Source: Paenibacillus thiaminolyticus (GTDB lineage: Bacteria > Bacillota > Bacilli > Paenibacillales > Paenibacillaceae). From it: DNA of 64,000 nucleotides. The notes under the pieces were generated by a model. The model searched no databases. It saw only the letters and a list, made by a program, of their open reading frames with translations, and was not told the DNA's origin. The translations under genes were made by a program, and so were the position numbers. Of the stretch, positions 45,613 through 53,564 are shown piece after piece. Position 1 is the stretch's first letter. Every line of letters starts with the position of its first letter. The stretch lies in assembly GCF_007066085.1 (NCBI RefSeq), contig NZ_CP041405.1, positions 2,604,001 through 2,668,000 on the forward strand. The letters run 5' to 3'.

Positions 45613-46755
45613 ATGAATCCAAGCAAGCCGAACGATGCCAGGCGAGCGTCCGATCCGGCCCCGGCCGATGAAGCGGCACAGCGATCCGTTCCCGGTAGCT
45701 CCGTAAGCGAGAGCGGGGATGCCCGGGGTGTCCCATCTGCCCGCAAGGAAACGATGGAAGAGCGGGATGCGAGCGAAGGAAATAACCTCCTGGAAGTGGA
45801 GCCGGGCAAGGAACAAGTCCAATCCGAGTCAGCCGAAGCCTCCAGCGAACGGCAGCCCTCTGCCATGGCGCAGCGGCCCGGCGAATGGCCGCAACCGCCC
45901 GGCGAATGGCCGCAACCGCCCGGTGAATGGCCGCAACCACTCCGCGAACGGCCGCAGCACGGCCATTCGGAACCGTTAACTGCAGCAGAATTCGAACAGT
46001 GGATTCAGGAGGACGAGGAGGAGGAGACGGAGCCTGCTCCGCGGAGAAAATGGATGGCAAAAACGATAACGCTACTGCTTGCCCTGCTGCTGTTCGGCAA
46101 TGTGCTCGCGTTCTGGCCGCAGATCTACAATCTGCCTGCCCTCCGCTTCCTCCATACAGACAAGGAATTATCGCAGAGTGAACAGATACAGCAATACAAG
46201 CAGGCGGTCGTCATCGTCAATGCCCATGATCGGAAGGGCACCGGCTTCAATGTGGCCGCGGAAGGCATCATTATTACGAACCGACATGTGATGGCGGAGG
46301 ACAAGACCGGATCGGTCACGTTTCAAAATAATAAGACGTATCTCGCCGATGTGGTCGCAAGCGACGCCGCCCTGGATGTGGCCGTCTTGAAGCTGCGGGA
46401 CAATTCGGAGCCTTTGCCCGCCTTGCCCCTGGAGACAGACTCCGGGTGGCGGGAAGGCGCCCAAGTTCATATCATCGGCAACCCGCTCTCCTTCTACCAT
46501 ATCGCGATCGAAGGCAGTATTCTCGGTCTGACCCCGCTGCAGCACCGCGAGCGGCCCGTGCTAATGATTCAGGCCCCGATCCATTCCGGCAACAGCGGGA
46601 GCCCGGTCCTCAACGAGCAGGGCCGTGTCATCGGCGTCGTCTTCGCCACCACGACCGTGAAGCAGGGCGAAGAATCCGAGGAATCCATTCAAGTCGGACT
46701 TGCCATCCCGATCGAAAATGTTCGGCCCTATCTGAACGAAGCCGGTCAGAAGTAG
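45613..46755 (+). CDS. Membrane-anchored trypsin-like serine protease (HtrA/S1C-like)
   Basis: 380 residues. The first 140 are a cytoplasmic, acidic and Pro-rich low-complexity region with three exact copies of the heptad PGEWPQP. A membrane helix follows (about 150-168: TITLLLALLLFGNVLAFW). The extracytoplasmic protease domain has the triad His in IIITNRHVM, Asp in AALDVAVLKL and Ser in HSGNSGSPVL. No PDZ domain is seen. It is probably a wall-side quality-control or regulatory protease. GGAGG lies 8 bp before the ATG. Confidence 0.9.
   Translation: MNPSKPNDARRASDPAPADEAAQRSVPGSSVSESGDARGVPSARKETMEERDASEGNNLLEVEPGKEQVQSESAEASSERQPSAMAQRPGEWPQPPGEWPQPPGEWPQPLRERPQHGHSEPLTAAEFEQWIQEDEEEETEPAPRRKWMAKTITLLLALLLFGNVLAFWPQIYNLPALRFLHTDKELSQSEQIQQYKQAVVIVNAHDRKGTGFNVAAEGIIITNRHVMAEDKTGSVTFQNNKTYLADVVASDAALDVAVLKLRDNSEPLPALPLETDSGWREGAQVHIIGNPLSFYHIAIEGSILGLTPLQHRERPVLMIQAPIHSGNSGSPVLNEQGRVIGVVFATTTVKQGEESEESIQVGLAIPIENVRPYLNEAGQK
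45877..45939 (+). repeat. 21-bp tandem repeat, three copies, in frame
   Basis: Three nearly identical copies of CCCGGCGAATGGCCGCAACCG encode PGEWPQP, with a degenerate fourth. Copy number could vary without breaking the frame. Confidence 0.88.
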
Positions 46756-46777
46756 CTTCACGGCCCGCTGGCTTCCT

Positions 46778-46834
46778 GGCCGCTTGCATCCGCCCCTCTC
46801 CGCCTCCGGTCCAAAAAGACGGATGCAAGCGGCC
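46778..46834. terminator. Long hairpin between convergent genes
   Basis: GGCCGCTTGCATCCG pairs perfectly with CGGATGCAAGCGGCC over 15 bp. There is no clear T tract, so it may act as a bidirectional, Rho-type or structural end. Confidence 0.5.
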
Positions 46835-46858
46835 TGCAGAGAGCCGTGACCAAGACTT

Positions 46859-47389
46859 CTAGGTAAGCAAGGACAGCTCCTTCAGCCGGTTCAGGGCGAG
46901 CTGCACCCCGTCCTCCACGGAACAGCGGTCTGTCGGGAGGATAATCTCGGGCGCCTCCGGAGGCTCGTACACATCCGAGACGCCGGTGAACATAGGGATA
47001 GCTCCCTGCCGCGCCCGCGCGTACAAGCCCTTCGGATCGCGCCGTTCGCACTCGGCCAGCGGACAATCGACGAACACTTCGACGAAGGGCGCTAACTGCT
47101 CGCGCGCGTAAGCACGCATGTCCCGGTACGGGCTGATCACCGAGACAAGCGGAATAATTCCGTTGCGGGCCAACAGCCCGCTAATATATACGATCCGGCG
47201 GATATTCTCCATCCGATCTTCCCGGCTGAAGCCAAGCCCCTTGCCAATGGCGGCGCGAAGCTCATCGCCGTCCAGACACTCGACCCGGCGGCCATGCGAT
47301 CGGAGCGCTGCCGCGATTGCATGCGCCATCGTCGTCTTCCCCGCCCCGGAGAATCCCGTCAGCCATAATGTGATTGCGTGTTCAGACAA
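46859..47389 (-). CDS. cysC: Adenylylsulfate (APS) kinase
   Basis: 176 residues. P-loop GFSGAGKTT (about 12-20), ECLDGDELR, the lid segment FSREDRMENIRRI and DVYEPPEAPEIIL are all typical of CysC. It makes PAPS, the universal sulfuryl donor, from APS. Its start overlaps the end of the STM4011-type gene by 8 bp, making it the last gene of a six-gene operon. No ATP sulfurylase or PAPS reductase is nearby, so here it may supply PAPS, or phosphorylate another substrate, for the operon's product. Confidence 0.93.
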   Translation of the reverse strand: MSEHAITLWLTGFSGAGKTTMAHAIAAALRSHGRRVECLDGDELRAAIGKGLGFSREDRMENIRRIVYISGLLARNGIIPLVSVISPYRDMRAYAREQLAPFVEVFVDCPLAECERRDPKGLYARARQGAIPMFTGVSDVYEPPEAPEIILPTDRCSVEDGVQLALNRLKELSLLT

Positions 47390-48272
47390 TGGTTGTTACC
47401 TCCTTCCGCATGGAATCATGCCGCACAGGGATGCGTTCCAGCAATCCCCCCGCATACGTTGTGCCCAGTTCCAATTCCGGCATATGAATATACCCGATAT
47501 AGCAGCCGCAGTTATTCATCCCGCAGGCACGCTCTGCCGCCAGCCCTTCCAGCCCGTCCCGATACAAGTGGCCGATGACGCGCCGATCCTGATAGCAGCG
47601 CTTCACGATGCCTGAGCCCTGTACGTAGAAGACCGTCTCCCCCGCTGCGCAGGGCCGGCCGAGGCTGTCATAATCCCTAAGATTGATTGCAAAATAAGGA
47701 TCGACGCCCTGCAGCCGCTTCTCTTCTTCCGCCATATAATAATCCGGCTGATCCTTGTAGGCGTTCACCCAGACGTATACGTCTTCCGGCAGCCGCCGCC
47801 GGATCTCCTCGATCGCGTCAAAGGCGCTTCTGACCCCGACGGTCCCGACGCTAAAGGAGATGCCCTGCTCATACAGCCGCATGCATTGCGACAAAAAGCC
47901 GTCCCGGCTTGTCTGTCCCGGATGGTACGTTACCCAGAAGGCCGCCTTGTCCCGATTCAGCCGCTCCGTCCAATCCAACTGGCAGGACAGGTTCGTCTGA
48001 ATGGCCACCTTCTCGATATGCGGAAGCTCGGACAGCTCGATCATCGCCTCCCTGTACCAGCGGTGAATGAGAGCCTCCCCATACGGATTGAAAAACAGGG
48101 CAAGACGATGCCCGGCCTCCTCCTGCGCCCGGATCCAGCCCATGAACGTCTCCAACTGGCGCTTGTCCTGTGCCAGCGTCTCCCGGCTGTCCTTCGTCTT
48201 GCTGAAGGGGCAGTACGGGCAGCTGTAATTGCAGGACGACAGCTTCCCCCGATAATAGAGCACTGCCCTCAT
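47382..48272 (-). CDS. STM4011-family radical SAM protein
   Basis: 296 residues. The radical SAM cluster motif is CNYSCPYC (CX3CX2C) near residue 14. A C-terminal set of cysteines (RPCAAGETVFYVQ, VKRCYQDRR, CGMNNCGCYIGY) resembles a SPASM-type auxiliary cluster site. Such enzymes often modify peptides or carbohydrate-linked substrates by radical chemistry. Start overlaps the stop of the STM4012-type gene (ATGA). The family occurs in a conserved but uncharacterised cluster named after Salmonella loci. Confidence 0.9.
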   Translation of the reverse strand: MRAVLYYRGKLSSCNYSCPYCPFSKTKDSRETLAQDKRQLETFMGWIRAQEEAGHRLALFFNPYGEALIHRWYREAMIELSELPHIEKVAIQTNLSCQLDWTERLNRDKAAFWVTYHPGQTSRDGFLSQCMRLYEQGISFSVGTVGVRSAFDAIEEIRRRLPEDVYVWVNAYKDQPDYYMAEEEKRLQGVDPYFAINLRDYDSLGRPCAAGETVFYVQGSGIVKRCYQDRRVIGHLYRDGLEGLAAERACGMNNCGCYIGYIHMPELELGTTYAGGLLERIPVRHDSMRKEVTTIV

Positions 48273-49771
48273 CGCAGCTCATATCCTTCCATCCGCTCTC
48301 TCACGGCGGAGGAGATCAGCTCGTCCCCGATCGCGTCGGAATACGCCATCCCGAGCGTTGTCAGACGCAGCACGCCCGCTTCCAGCTCGGCCAGACCGAG
48401 GCGCAGCAGCTGCTCCAATTCGGGATGCTCCTGCATCGCTCCACTGCCGAAGCGCTCCTCATAGGCGGTCAGCTCCAGCCCTTCGCGATGCAGAATCGCC
48501 TTCAGCAGATAGCGCCGCTTCTGTTCCGCCTCGTTCAGCACGAAGCCGTAATCGGCCTGATCATGCCGCTCCGCCGCCACATAGTCGGCGATGATGCTTC
48601 TCGTCGCTGCCTGGCTTACCCCGTAGCGCGACGCATAATGCACGCGGCGCGTATACGAGCGGGCGCCGCAGCCCAAGCCGACCATCCCTTCTTCCTGACA
48701 GCTGAAGGGCAGAATCCGCTTGTGAGCGAAGCCGCTCACCTTGGAGAAGCGCCGCATCGAATACTGCGTGTAACCCGCTTCCTCCAGCCGCTGGCGCGCC
48801 ATCTCGTACAGCTCCAGCCGGATGTCCGCACCCTGCTCGCGTATCCGATCCGGCTTCAGAATCGTATTCTCCCGCGTGTAGAGCGGGTAGATGAAGATCT
48901 CCCCCGGCCCGTAGCTGAGCGCCTTCTCCAGCGAGTAGAGCCATGATTCCGGCGTCTGCCCAGGCAAGCCGTAGATAAGATCGACATTCACCAGCGGGAA
49001 TTCGAACGCCATCAGCCGTTCCAACGCTTCCTCGGCCAACCGCGGCTTCTGCGGCCGGTAGATCGCCGCAGCCTCGTGCTCGACGAAGCTCTGAATGCCG
49101 ATGCTGACGCGGTCCGTCAGCCGATCCTTGAGGACATGCAGCCGTTCCTCCGTTACCGTATCCGGCGATGTCTCCACCGAGATGGAGGCCTGCGACGGGT
49201 CCAGTCCCATCACCCGCTCCGCAATATCGAACAGCCGGTTCAACAAGGGGGCTTCCAGCAGCGTGGGCGTTCCCCCGCCTACGGCAAAGCGGGAAAAAGG
49301 CCGCCCGGCGAACCAAGGCGCCCATTGCCGGGCCTGCCGCTCCAGCGCATCCACATACTGCTCATGCACATCGGCCCGCCGGTCCGGCAGCGTGAACAGA
49401 TTGCAGAAGCCGCAGCGAGCGCCGCAGAACGGAATATGCATATAGAGGAAATAATAGTCCGTCTCCTCCCGCTGCCACAGCTCCTCTAGCGGCAGAGCGG
49501 GCTCAAGGGGACGGTAGGCCGTCTTATGCGGATACGAATACAGGTACGAACGGTACGGGGACTGCAGCCATCGCCGCCGCTCCTCTTCCAGCTCGGGGTC
49601 CATAAGCCCGCCCATTGGGCTATCCGGTAGCCTGTTCATTTGCCCGGCCGGTAGCCTGTCCGTTCGCCCGTCCGCCAGCCCCTCCATTCCCCCTTCCGTC
49701 AGACTGTCTGTTTTTAGCCTGTCTTTTGGCCCGTTCACCGCAGCCGGGATTGAATTCGGCGCTCTCATCAT
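48269..49771 (-). CDS. STM4012-family radical SAM protein (HemN-like)
   Basis: 500 residues. The motif HIPFCGARCGFCNLFT carries the CX3CX2C cluster site. AVGGGTPTLLE, SVETSPDTVT, VSIGIQSFVEHE and VDLIYGLPGQT place it in the coproporphyrinogen oxidase-like (HemN) branch. The N-terminal 55 residues (about 1-55: RLPAGQMNRLPDSPMGGLM) are low-complexity and unlike typical family members, so the true start may be later. The chosen ATG follows GGGGAG and lies just after the STM4013-type stop. It is unlikely to be a haem enzyme because of its context. Confidence 0.88.
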   Translation of the reverse strand: MMRAPNSIPAAVNGPKDRLKTDSLTEGGMEGLADGRTDRLPAGQMNRLPDSPMGGLMDPELEEERRRWLQSPYRSYLYSYPHKTAYRPLEPALPLEELWQREETDYYFLYMHIPFCGARCGFCNLFTLPDRRADVHEQYVDALERQARQWAPWFAGRPFSRFAVGGGTPTLLEAPLLNRLFDIAERVMGLDPSQASISVETSPDTVTEERLHVLKDRLTDRVSIGIQSFVEHEAAAIYRPQKPRLAEEALERLMAFEFPLVNVDLIYGLPGQTPESWLYSLEKALSYGPGEIFIYPLYTRENTILKPDRIREQGADIRLELYEMARQRLEEAGYTQYSMRRFSKVSGFAHKRILPFSCQEEGMVGLGCGARSYTRRVHYASRYGVSQAATRSIIADYVAAERHDQADYGFVLNEAEQKRRYLLKAILHREGLELTAYEERFGSGAMQEHPELEQLLRLGLAELEAGVLRLTTLGMAYSDAIGDELISSAVRERMEGYELR

Positions 49772-49788
49772 GCCTCTCCCCTCTCTCA

Positions 49789-50571
49789 TCACAGAAAAAA
49801 CTCCCGGTACGGCACATTCCATACGACCTCGTGCGCAAGGCGATGACCTTGATAGCCATCCTCGCCATAGGCGGTGCCATGATCGGAGAACGCCATGCAG
49901 AATGTTTTGCCCCGCTTGCGCAGCGCATCGAACAGAACGCCGAGCTGGCTGTCCACATAGCGCAGCGCCGCCCGCTGCGTCTCGACCGAATCCTCCCTCG
50001 CGCCGGGAATGAAATAATGGTTCGGCCCGTGAATCGCGGATACGTTCAGGAACAGGAATTGCCGCTGCCCCGGATCGGCCCGCTCCAGCAGCTTGAGCGC
50101 ATGCTGCACCTGATGCTCGGTGGAGCGGGGATTCGTTACCCCGAAGGTCATGCGCCAATAGCTCTCCTGGAAGTAGCCGGGAAGCACTTTGGCCAGCTTG
50201 TTCTTCTTCGTGAAGAAGATGACCCCGCCGATGCAAATCGTCCGGTATCCTTCCGCCGCCAGGCCGGAGACAATATCCGGCGCATCGAATTGCCAGGTGT
50301 ACGGGTGGGTCTTCAAGCCAGTGTTGCGCGTATGGAACAGCCGGACGTGGGATGCCTTGTCCGTGTTCGCCGGCGTTGGCAGGAAGCCGCCGAAAAAGGC
50401 ATGGTGCGCCGCATAGGTGAAGCTGCCCGGCGTATGCCGCTTCTCCCACGGGCCGTCCGCGCACAGGTTCGGACAGTTCGCCTCCTCCAGCTTCGCCACG
50501 TCATACCGAAGCGTATCGAGCGTTATCATGACAATATCGTGAGTGCCCACGATTTGATTCATATCAATCAT
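49789..50571 (-). CDS. STM4013/SEN3800-family hydrolase (alkaline phosphatase/sulfatase fold)
   Basis: 260 residues. DIVMITLDTLRYDVA and AFSDHGTAYGEDGYQGHRLAHE are the two metal-binding halves of the alkaline phosphatase/sulfatase superfamily. The formylglycine motif CxPxR of classic sulfatases is missing. A Thr in GSFTYAAHHAFF may be the nucleophile, as in phosphotransferases. The ATG overlaps the TGA of the STM4014-type gene (ATGA), with GGAAAGGAAG upstream. It has no signal peptide, so it acts in the cytosol. Confidence 0.87.
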   Translation of the reverse strand: MIDMNQIVGTHDIVMITLDTLRYDVAKLEEANCPNLCADGPWEKRHTPGSFTYAAHHAFFGGFLPTPANTDKASHVRLFHTRNTGLKTHPYTWQFDAPDIVSGLAAEGYRTICIGGVIFFTKKNKLAKVLPGYFQESYWRMTFGVTNPRSTEHQVQHALKLLERADPGQRQFLFLNVSAIHGPNHYFIPGAREDSVETQRAALRYVDSQLGVLFDALRKRGKTFCMAFSDHGTAYGEDGYQGHRLAHEVVWNVPYREFFL

Positions 50572-51827
50572 TGGTGATTCTTCCTTTCCAGCAGCTGACG
50601 CATCTGCCATTCGTAGGTGTTCCACCCTTCATATTCGACCCGGTAGAGCAGATCGCCGAAGGGATTGATGTCGACGGCATAGGTCATCCCGCTGCCGCGC
50701 CGGACGAGCACGTCGATTCCTGCAACCGTCGAGCCCGGAAATGACGCCAAGGCCGCTTCCGCGGTCGAGGCTACCGCTTCCTCCACCCCGGAAGCGATCA
50801 TGCCTTCGTGCAGCGGGCGGCGCTCATTCCGCAGGTGCAGGTTCGTGATCGGGCTGGAGCTAAGCCGCAGGACGGCATGGCAAGCCGACCCGTTCACGAC
50901 GAGTTGGCGCACATCGAATGATTTGCCGTCGAGGCGCTCCTTCGCGATCCAGCGCTCCACATGAGCCCCCTCCCCGCACAGCCAGTCGACCATGCGGCGG
51001 ATCTCCGCATGGTCCCGGTATTGCCGCAGACGGCCGGAATTGTAAAAGACGGTCTCTCCCGCCCGTTCCTCCAACTCCAGCGTCGTGACCGCCAGCTCGG
51101 CTCCGGTCGCGGGCTGGCACTGATACGCGATGACCCCGGCCGCTCCAGAGCCGCAGGCCAGCTTGAGGAAGAGGCGATGCATGCCGCTCGACCGGATGGC
51201 GGCCTGCAGCTCTTCATAGCCGGCAATCGAGCCGGCCGGGGCCGGGAGGTCTGGCATGCGCACGCCATGCCGGGACAGATGCTCCCAGCAGCGCCGCTTG
51301 TCGAACATGACGGCAATGTCGGCGGGATCGTTCACCCAGCGCACCGGGATGCCGGCAGATGACGCCTGCAGCCGCAGCCGGGCGAGCAAGCGGCAATAGC
51401 CCCGGAACCATTGGGCCGGATAGCGGATCCGCCCATGCTCTTCCAGAAGGCGCCGCGCCGCGTCCGCCGGGATACTCTCTTGCGCCCCCGCCCCTTGCTC
51501 GTCGGCGGACCCGTTCAGGGCGCCGAGCGCGATCAGCTCGCGTTCGACTTCGGGATGCTCGCCTGGAGCATCCAGGCGAATGATCGGGCTTCCCGCTCCC
51601 GAACGGCGCACGCGGTCCAGCATTTCCTCCAGCGAGGCGGCTCCCTGCAGCAGCTCCTGATAGGTGAGCAGCAGCGCGGGTGCCAGCCCGAATCTGCGGC
51701 GGGCTGCCTGGAGGCCGTCCGTGCGCCGGTTCCCGGCATTGCCAATCAGGATGTACGGCGCATTCCCGGCCGTTCCTTCCCGCACGGCAGCCAGATCGGC
51801 CCTCGGTTCAAGCTCAGATACATTCAT
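50568..51827 (-). CDS. STM4014-family ATP-grasp protein
   Basis: 419 residues. The ATP-grasp core runs from about 180 to 400: FLKLACGSGAAGVIAYQ (nucleotide-binding Lys and Gly-rich loop), DGKSFDVRQLVVNG, GIDVLVRRGSG and the metal site VDINPFGDLL. ATP-grasp enzymes join a carboxylate to an amine or thiol via an acyl phosphate. The N-terminal 150 residues look Rossmann-like and Ala/Leu/Arg-rich. It is separated from the STM4015-type gene by two bases. Confidence 0.88.
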   Translation of the reverse strand: MNVSELEPRADLAAVREGTAGNAPYILIGNAGNRRTDGLQAARRRFGLAPALLLTYQELLQGAASLEEMLDRVRRSGAGSPIIRLDAPGEHPEVERELIALGALNGSADEQGAGAQESIPADAARRLLEEHGRIRYPAQWFRGYCRLLARLRLQASSAGIPVRWVNDPADIAVMFDKRRCWEHLSRHGVRMPDLPAPAGSIAGYEELQAAIRSSGMHRLFLKLACGSGAAGVIAYQCQPATGAELAVTTLELEERAGETVFYNSGRLRQYRDHAEIRRMVDWLCGEGAHVERWIAKERLDGKSFDVRQLVVNGSACHAVLRLSSSPITNLHLRNERRPLHEGMIASGVEEAVASTAEAALASFPGSTVAGIDVLVRRGSGMTYAVDINPFGDLLYRVEYEGWNTYEWQMRQLLERKNHQ

Positions 51828-51829
51828 CG

Positions 51830-52669
51830 CTACTCGGTCAGGAACGGATAGCGCCAGTCGTCTTCCGTATCCTGCTGATCACTGACATCGACGGACAGCC
51901 CGGAATCTTTCCAGCGCTTCACCATCTCGTCCGACATGTAATGGTATTTGAGATCAAGATGCTTCAGCTTCTTCACCCGGGCGCTGGCGAGCAGCGCTTC
52001 CGCGCCTGCATCCGACAAGGTGCCGTATGACAGATCGAGCGTCTCCAGTTGATCCAGAATCGGCGCATCGGCCAGCGCTTGCGCAATCTCGTCCTGAATC
52101 TCGCTATCTTTCAACCCGAGATAGGCCAGCTTCGGAAATAAACCGGGCTCCGCTACAGACAACACGTCATCCAGCGAACCGGAGAAGCCGTATTCATCGA
52201 CGCCGAGATACAGCTCCAGCTTCCGCAGCTCCGGCAGCTTCGCGTTCCGGACGTCAGACAGCACCTCTGCGGGCAGTCCGCCGCAAATAATGACCAGCTC
52301 CTGAAGCCGCGCATGCTCCAAGGGCTCCAGACGCAGGTCCGTGCTTCCTTTGGCCGTGAATGATTCCAGATTCGGAAATGCCTTCAGCAAGGGAGACAAG
52401 TTCGTCTGAATAATCCAGGAGACCTCGCAGTCTTCATAGTCCATATCTCCGATGAACAGCTTTTTCAAGTTCGGGAACCGTTCCCGATTCGCTATCAGGG
52501 TGTCGAGGAAGTCGTCAGGGGAATTCTCGTAGGCTTGCCCCCAGTCGCCGATAATTAAGCTGACGAGCTGCTCGCTGTGCTCTCCGGCCGCCAGCTTCTC
52601 GATCAGTTCAGACATCCTCTCTCCATCTTCATATTCTTCATATCCAACCGACAAACGAATTTCAATCAT
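51830..52669 (-). CDS. STM4015-family leucine-rich-repeat protein
   Basis: 279 residues beginning MIEIRLSVGYEEYEDGERMS. Repeats of about 25 residues (FPNLKKLFIGDMDYED; LPELRKLELYLGVDEYG; LDQLETLDLSYGTLSDAGAE; VKKLKHLDLKYHYMSDE) build an LRR solenoid. It is acidic and cytosolic, ending DDWRYPFLTE. GGGAGGG lies 6 bp before the ATG. It opens the six-gene operon. It may be the substrate, scaffold or carrier for the operon's enzymes; that is inference. Confidence 0.88.
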   Translation of the reverse strand: MIEIRLSVGYEEYEDGERMSELIEKLAAGEHSEQLVSLIIGDWGQAYENSPDDFLDTLIANRERFPNLKKLFIGDMDYEDCEVSWIIQTNLSPLLKAFPNLESFTAKGSTDLRLEPLEHARLQELVIICGGLPAEVLSDVRNAKLPELRKLELYLGVDEYGFSGSLDDVLSVAEPGLFPKLAYLGLKDSEIQDEIAQALADAPILDQLETLDLSYGTLSDAGAEALLASARVKKLKHLDLKYHYMSDEMVKRWKDSGLSVDVSDQQDTEDDWRYPFLTE

Positions 52670-53054
52670 AGATAGCCCTCCCGTGGCGATATTGGACGTT
52701 CCTATCATTACGACAACCTATTCTTTTTCAACAAATCGGGTAAAAGTCCTGTTATCGATGCCACATTTTGGGCCTAAATTGCCGTAAAATGAATCCAAAG
52801 TCACGGGACGGTGGAAATGAATGGTTGATACAATAGAAGTCCCCTCTTCTGTATATTGTTCGGAACCGGGAAGCGGCGGCCCCTGCCCCGCCCCGAGCTG
52901 GAACCAATGAGGATGGGACGGCACAACACGATGCAGATGGGGATACCGCTAACAGCAACATTGCGGTTCAAGGCTCTTCCGGGTTTTGCGCTCAAGTTGC
53001 TTGCCTGCTGAGCAGGCTCCGGCGGCATCCTGTCCGAGACGAAGGAGAATCCGA
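52670..53054. other. Intergenic region between the STM4015-type gene and a small membrane protein gene
   Basis: Divergent 385-bp gap. It should contain the promoter of the six-gene operon; TTGAAA near 52728-52733 (minus strand) is a candidate -35, but I could not place a matching -10. No repeats or RNA genes are seen. Confidence 0.45.
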
Positions 53055-53438
53055 ATGGAGAATACGACGATGTGGATCATCATTGGAATTTTGGTGACCG
53101 ATATTATCATTGTATTGTGTGTGGTATCCTCAATCTTGCGCAAGAAAAAGAACGAAAGACAACAAGAACATGAAGTGATGACACGAGGCATCCCCGCTTC
53201 CGCCACGATTACGTCTCTCTCGCCGACAGCATCCATGATCGATGATCAACCTGTTGTTATGCTAGCATTGGACGTGGTGATGCCGAACGGAGAATCGTTT
53301 CCAATCGAGATCAGAACAGCCATTCATATGATAAATATTCCGAAATTCCATGAAGGGGCGCAGATCAGCGTCAAAGTGCTGGAGGAGCACGGAACGAAGC
53401 GCGTCGCCGTCCTTGGCACCGGCATGAAGACCTATTGA
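53055..53438 (+). CDS. Small membrane protein, unknown
   Basis: 127 residues. One N-terminal helix (about 6-28: MWIIIGILVTDIIIVLCVVSSIL) is followed by a basic stop-transfer RKKKNERQQ and a soluble beta-rich domain (SATITSLSPTASMIDDQPVVMLALDVVMPNGESFPIEI..., split here by my reading into MLALDVVMPNGESFP and IPKFHEGAQISVKV). AAGGAG lies 7 bp before the ATG. It resembles small DUF-type membrane proteins with an OB-like domain. No operon partners. Function is unknown. Confidence 0.78.
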   Translation: MENTTMWIIIGILVTDIIIVLCVVSSILRKKKNERQQEHEVMTRGIPASATITSLSPTASMIDDQPVVMLALDVVMPNGESFPIEIRTAIHMINIPKFHEGAQISVKVLEEHGTKRVAVLGTGMKTY

Positions 53439-53564
53439 TCAGGCTGCCTCTCCCGGGCAGTTCGCCGGGCCAGTCTTGACGAGGCGCATATGCGGCGCAA
53501 TTCAGGTTGGGATACGGACATGAAAAAGGGAGGCCGACGCCCCCCTCTCCCGTTCCGCCGAGGA

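Noticed and set aside
48269..49771. Coproporphyrinogen III oxidase (HemN) for haem synthesis
   Set aside because: The HemN-like motifs are shared by a wide family; the STM4011/4013/4014/4015 neighbours place it in that uncharacterised cluster instead.
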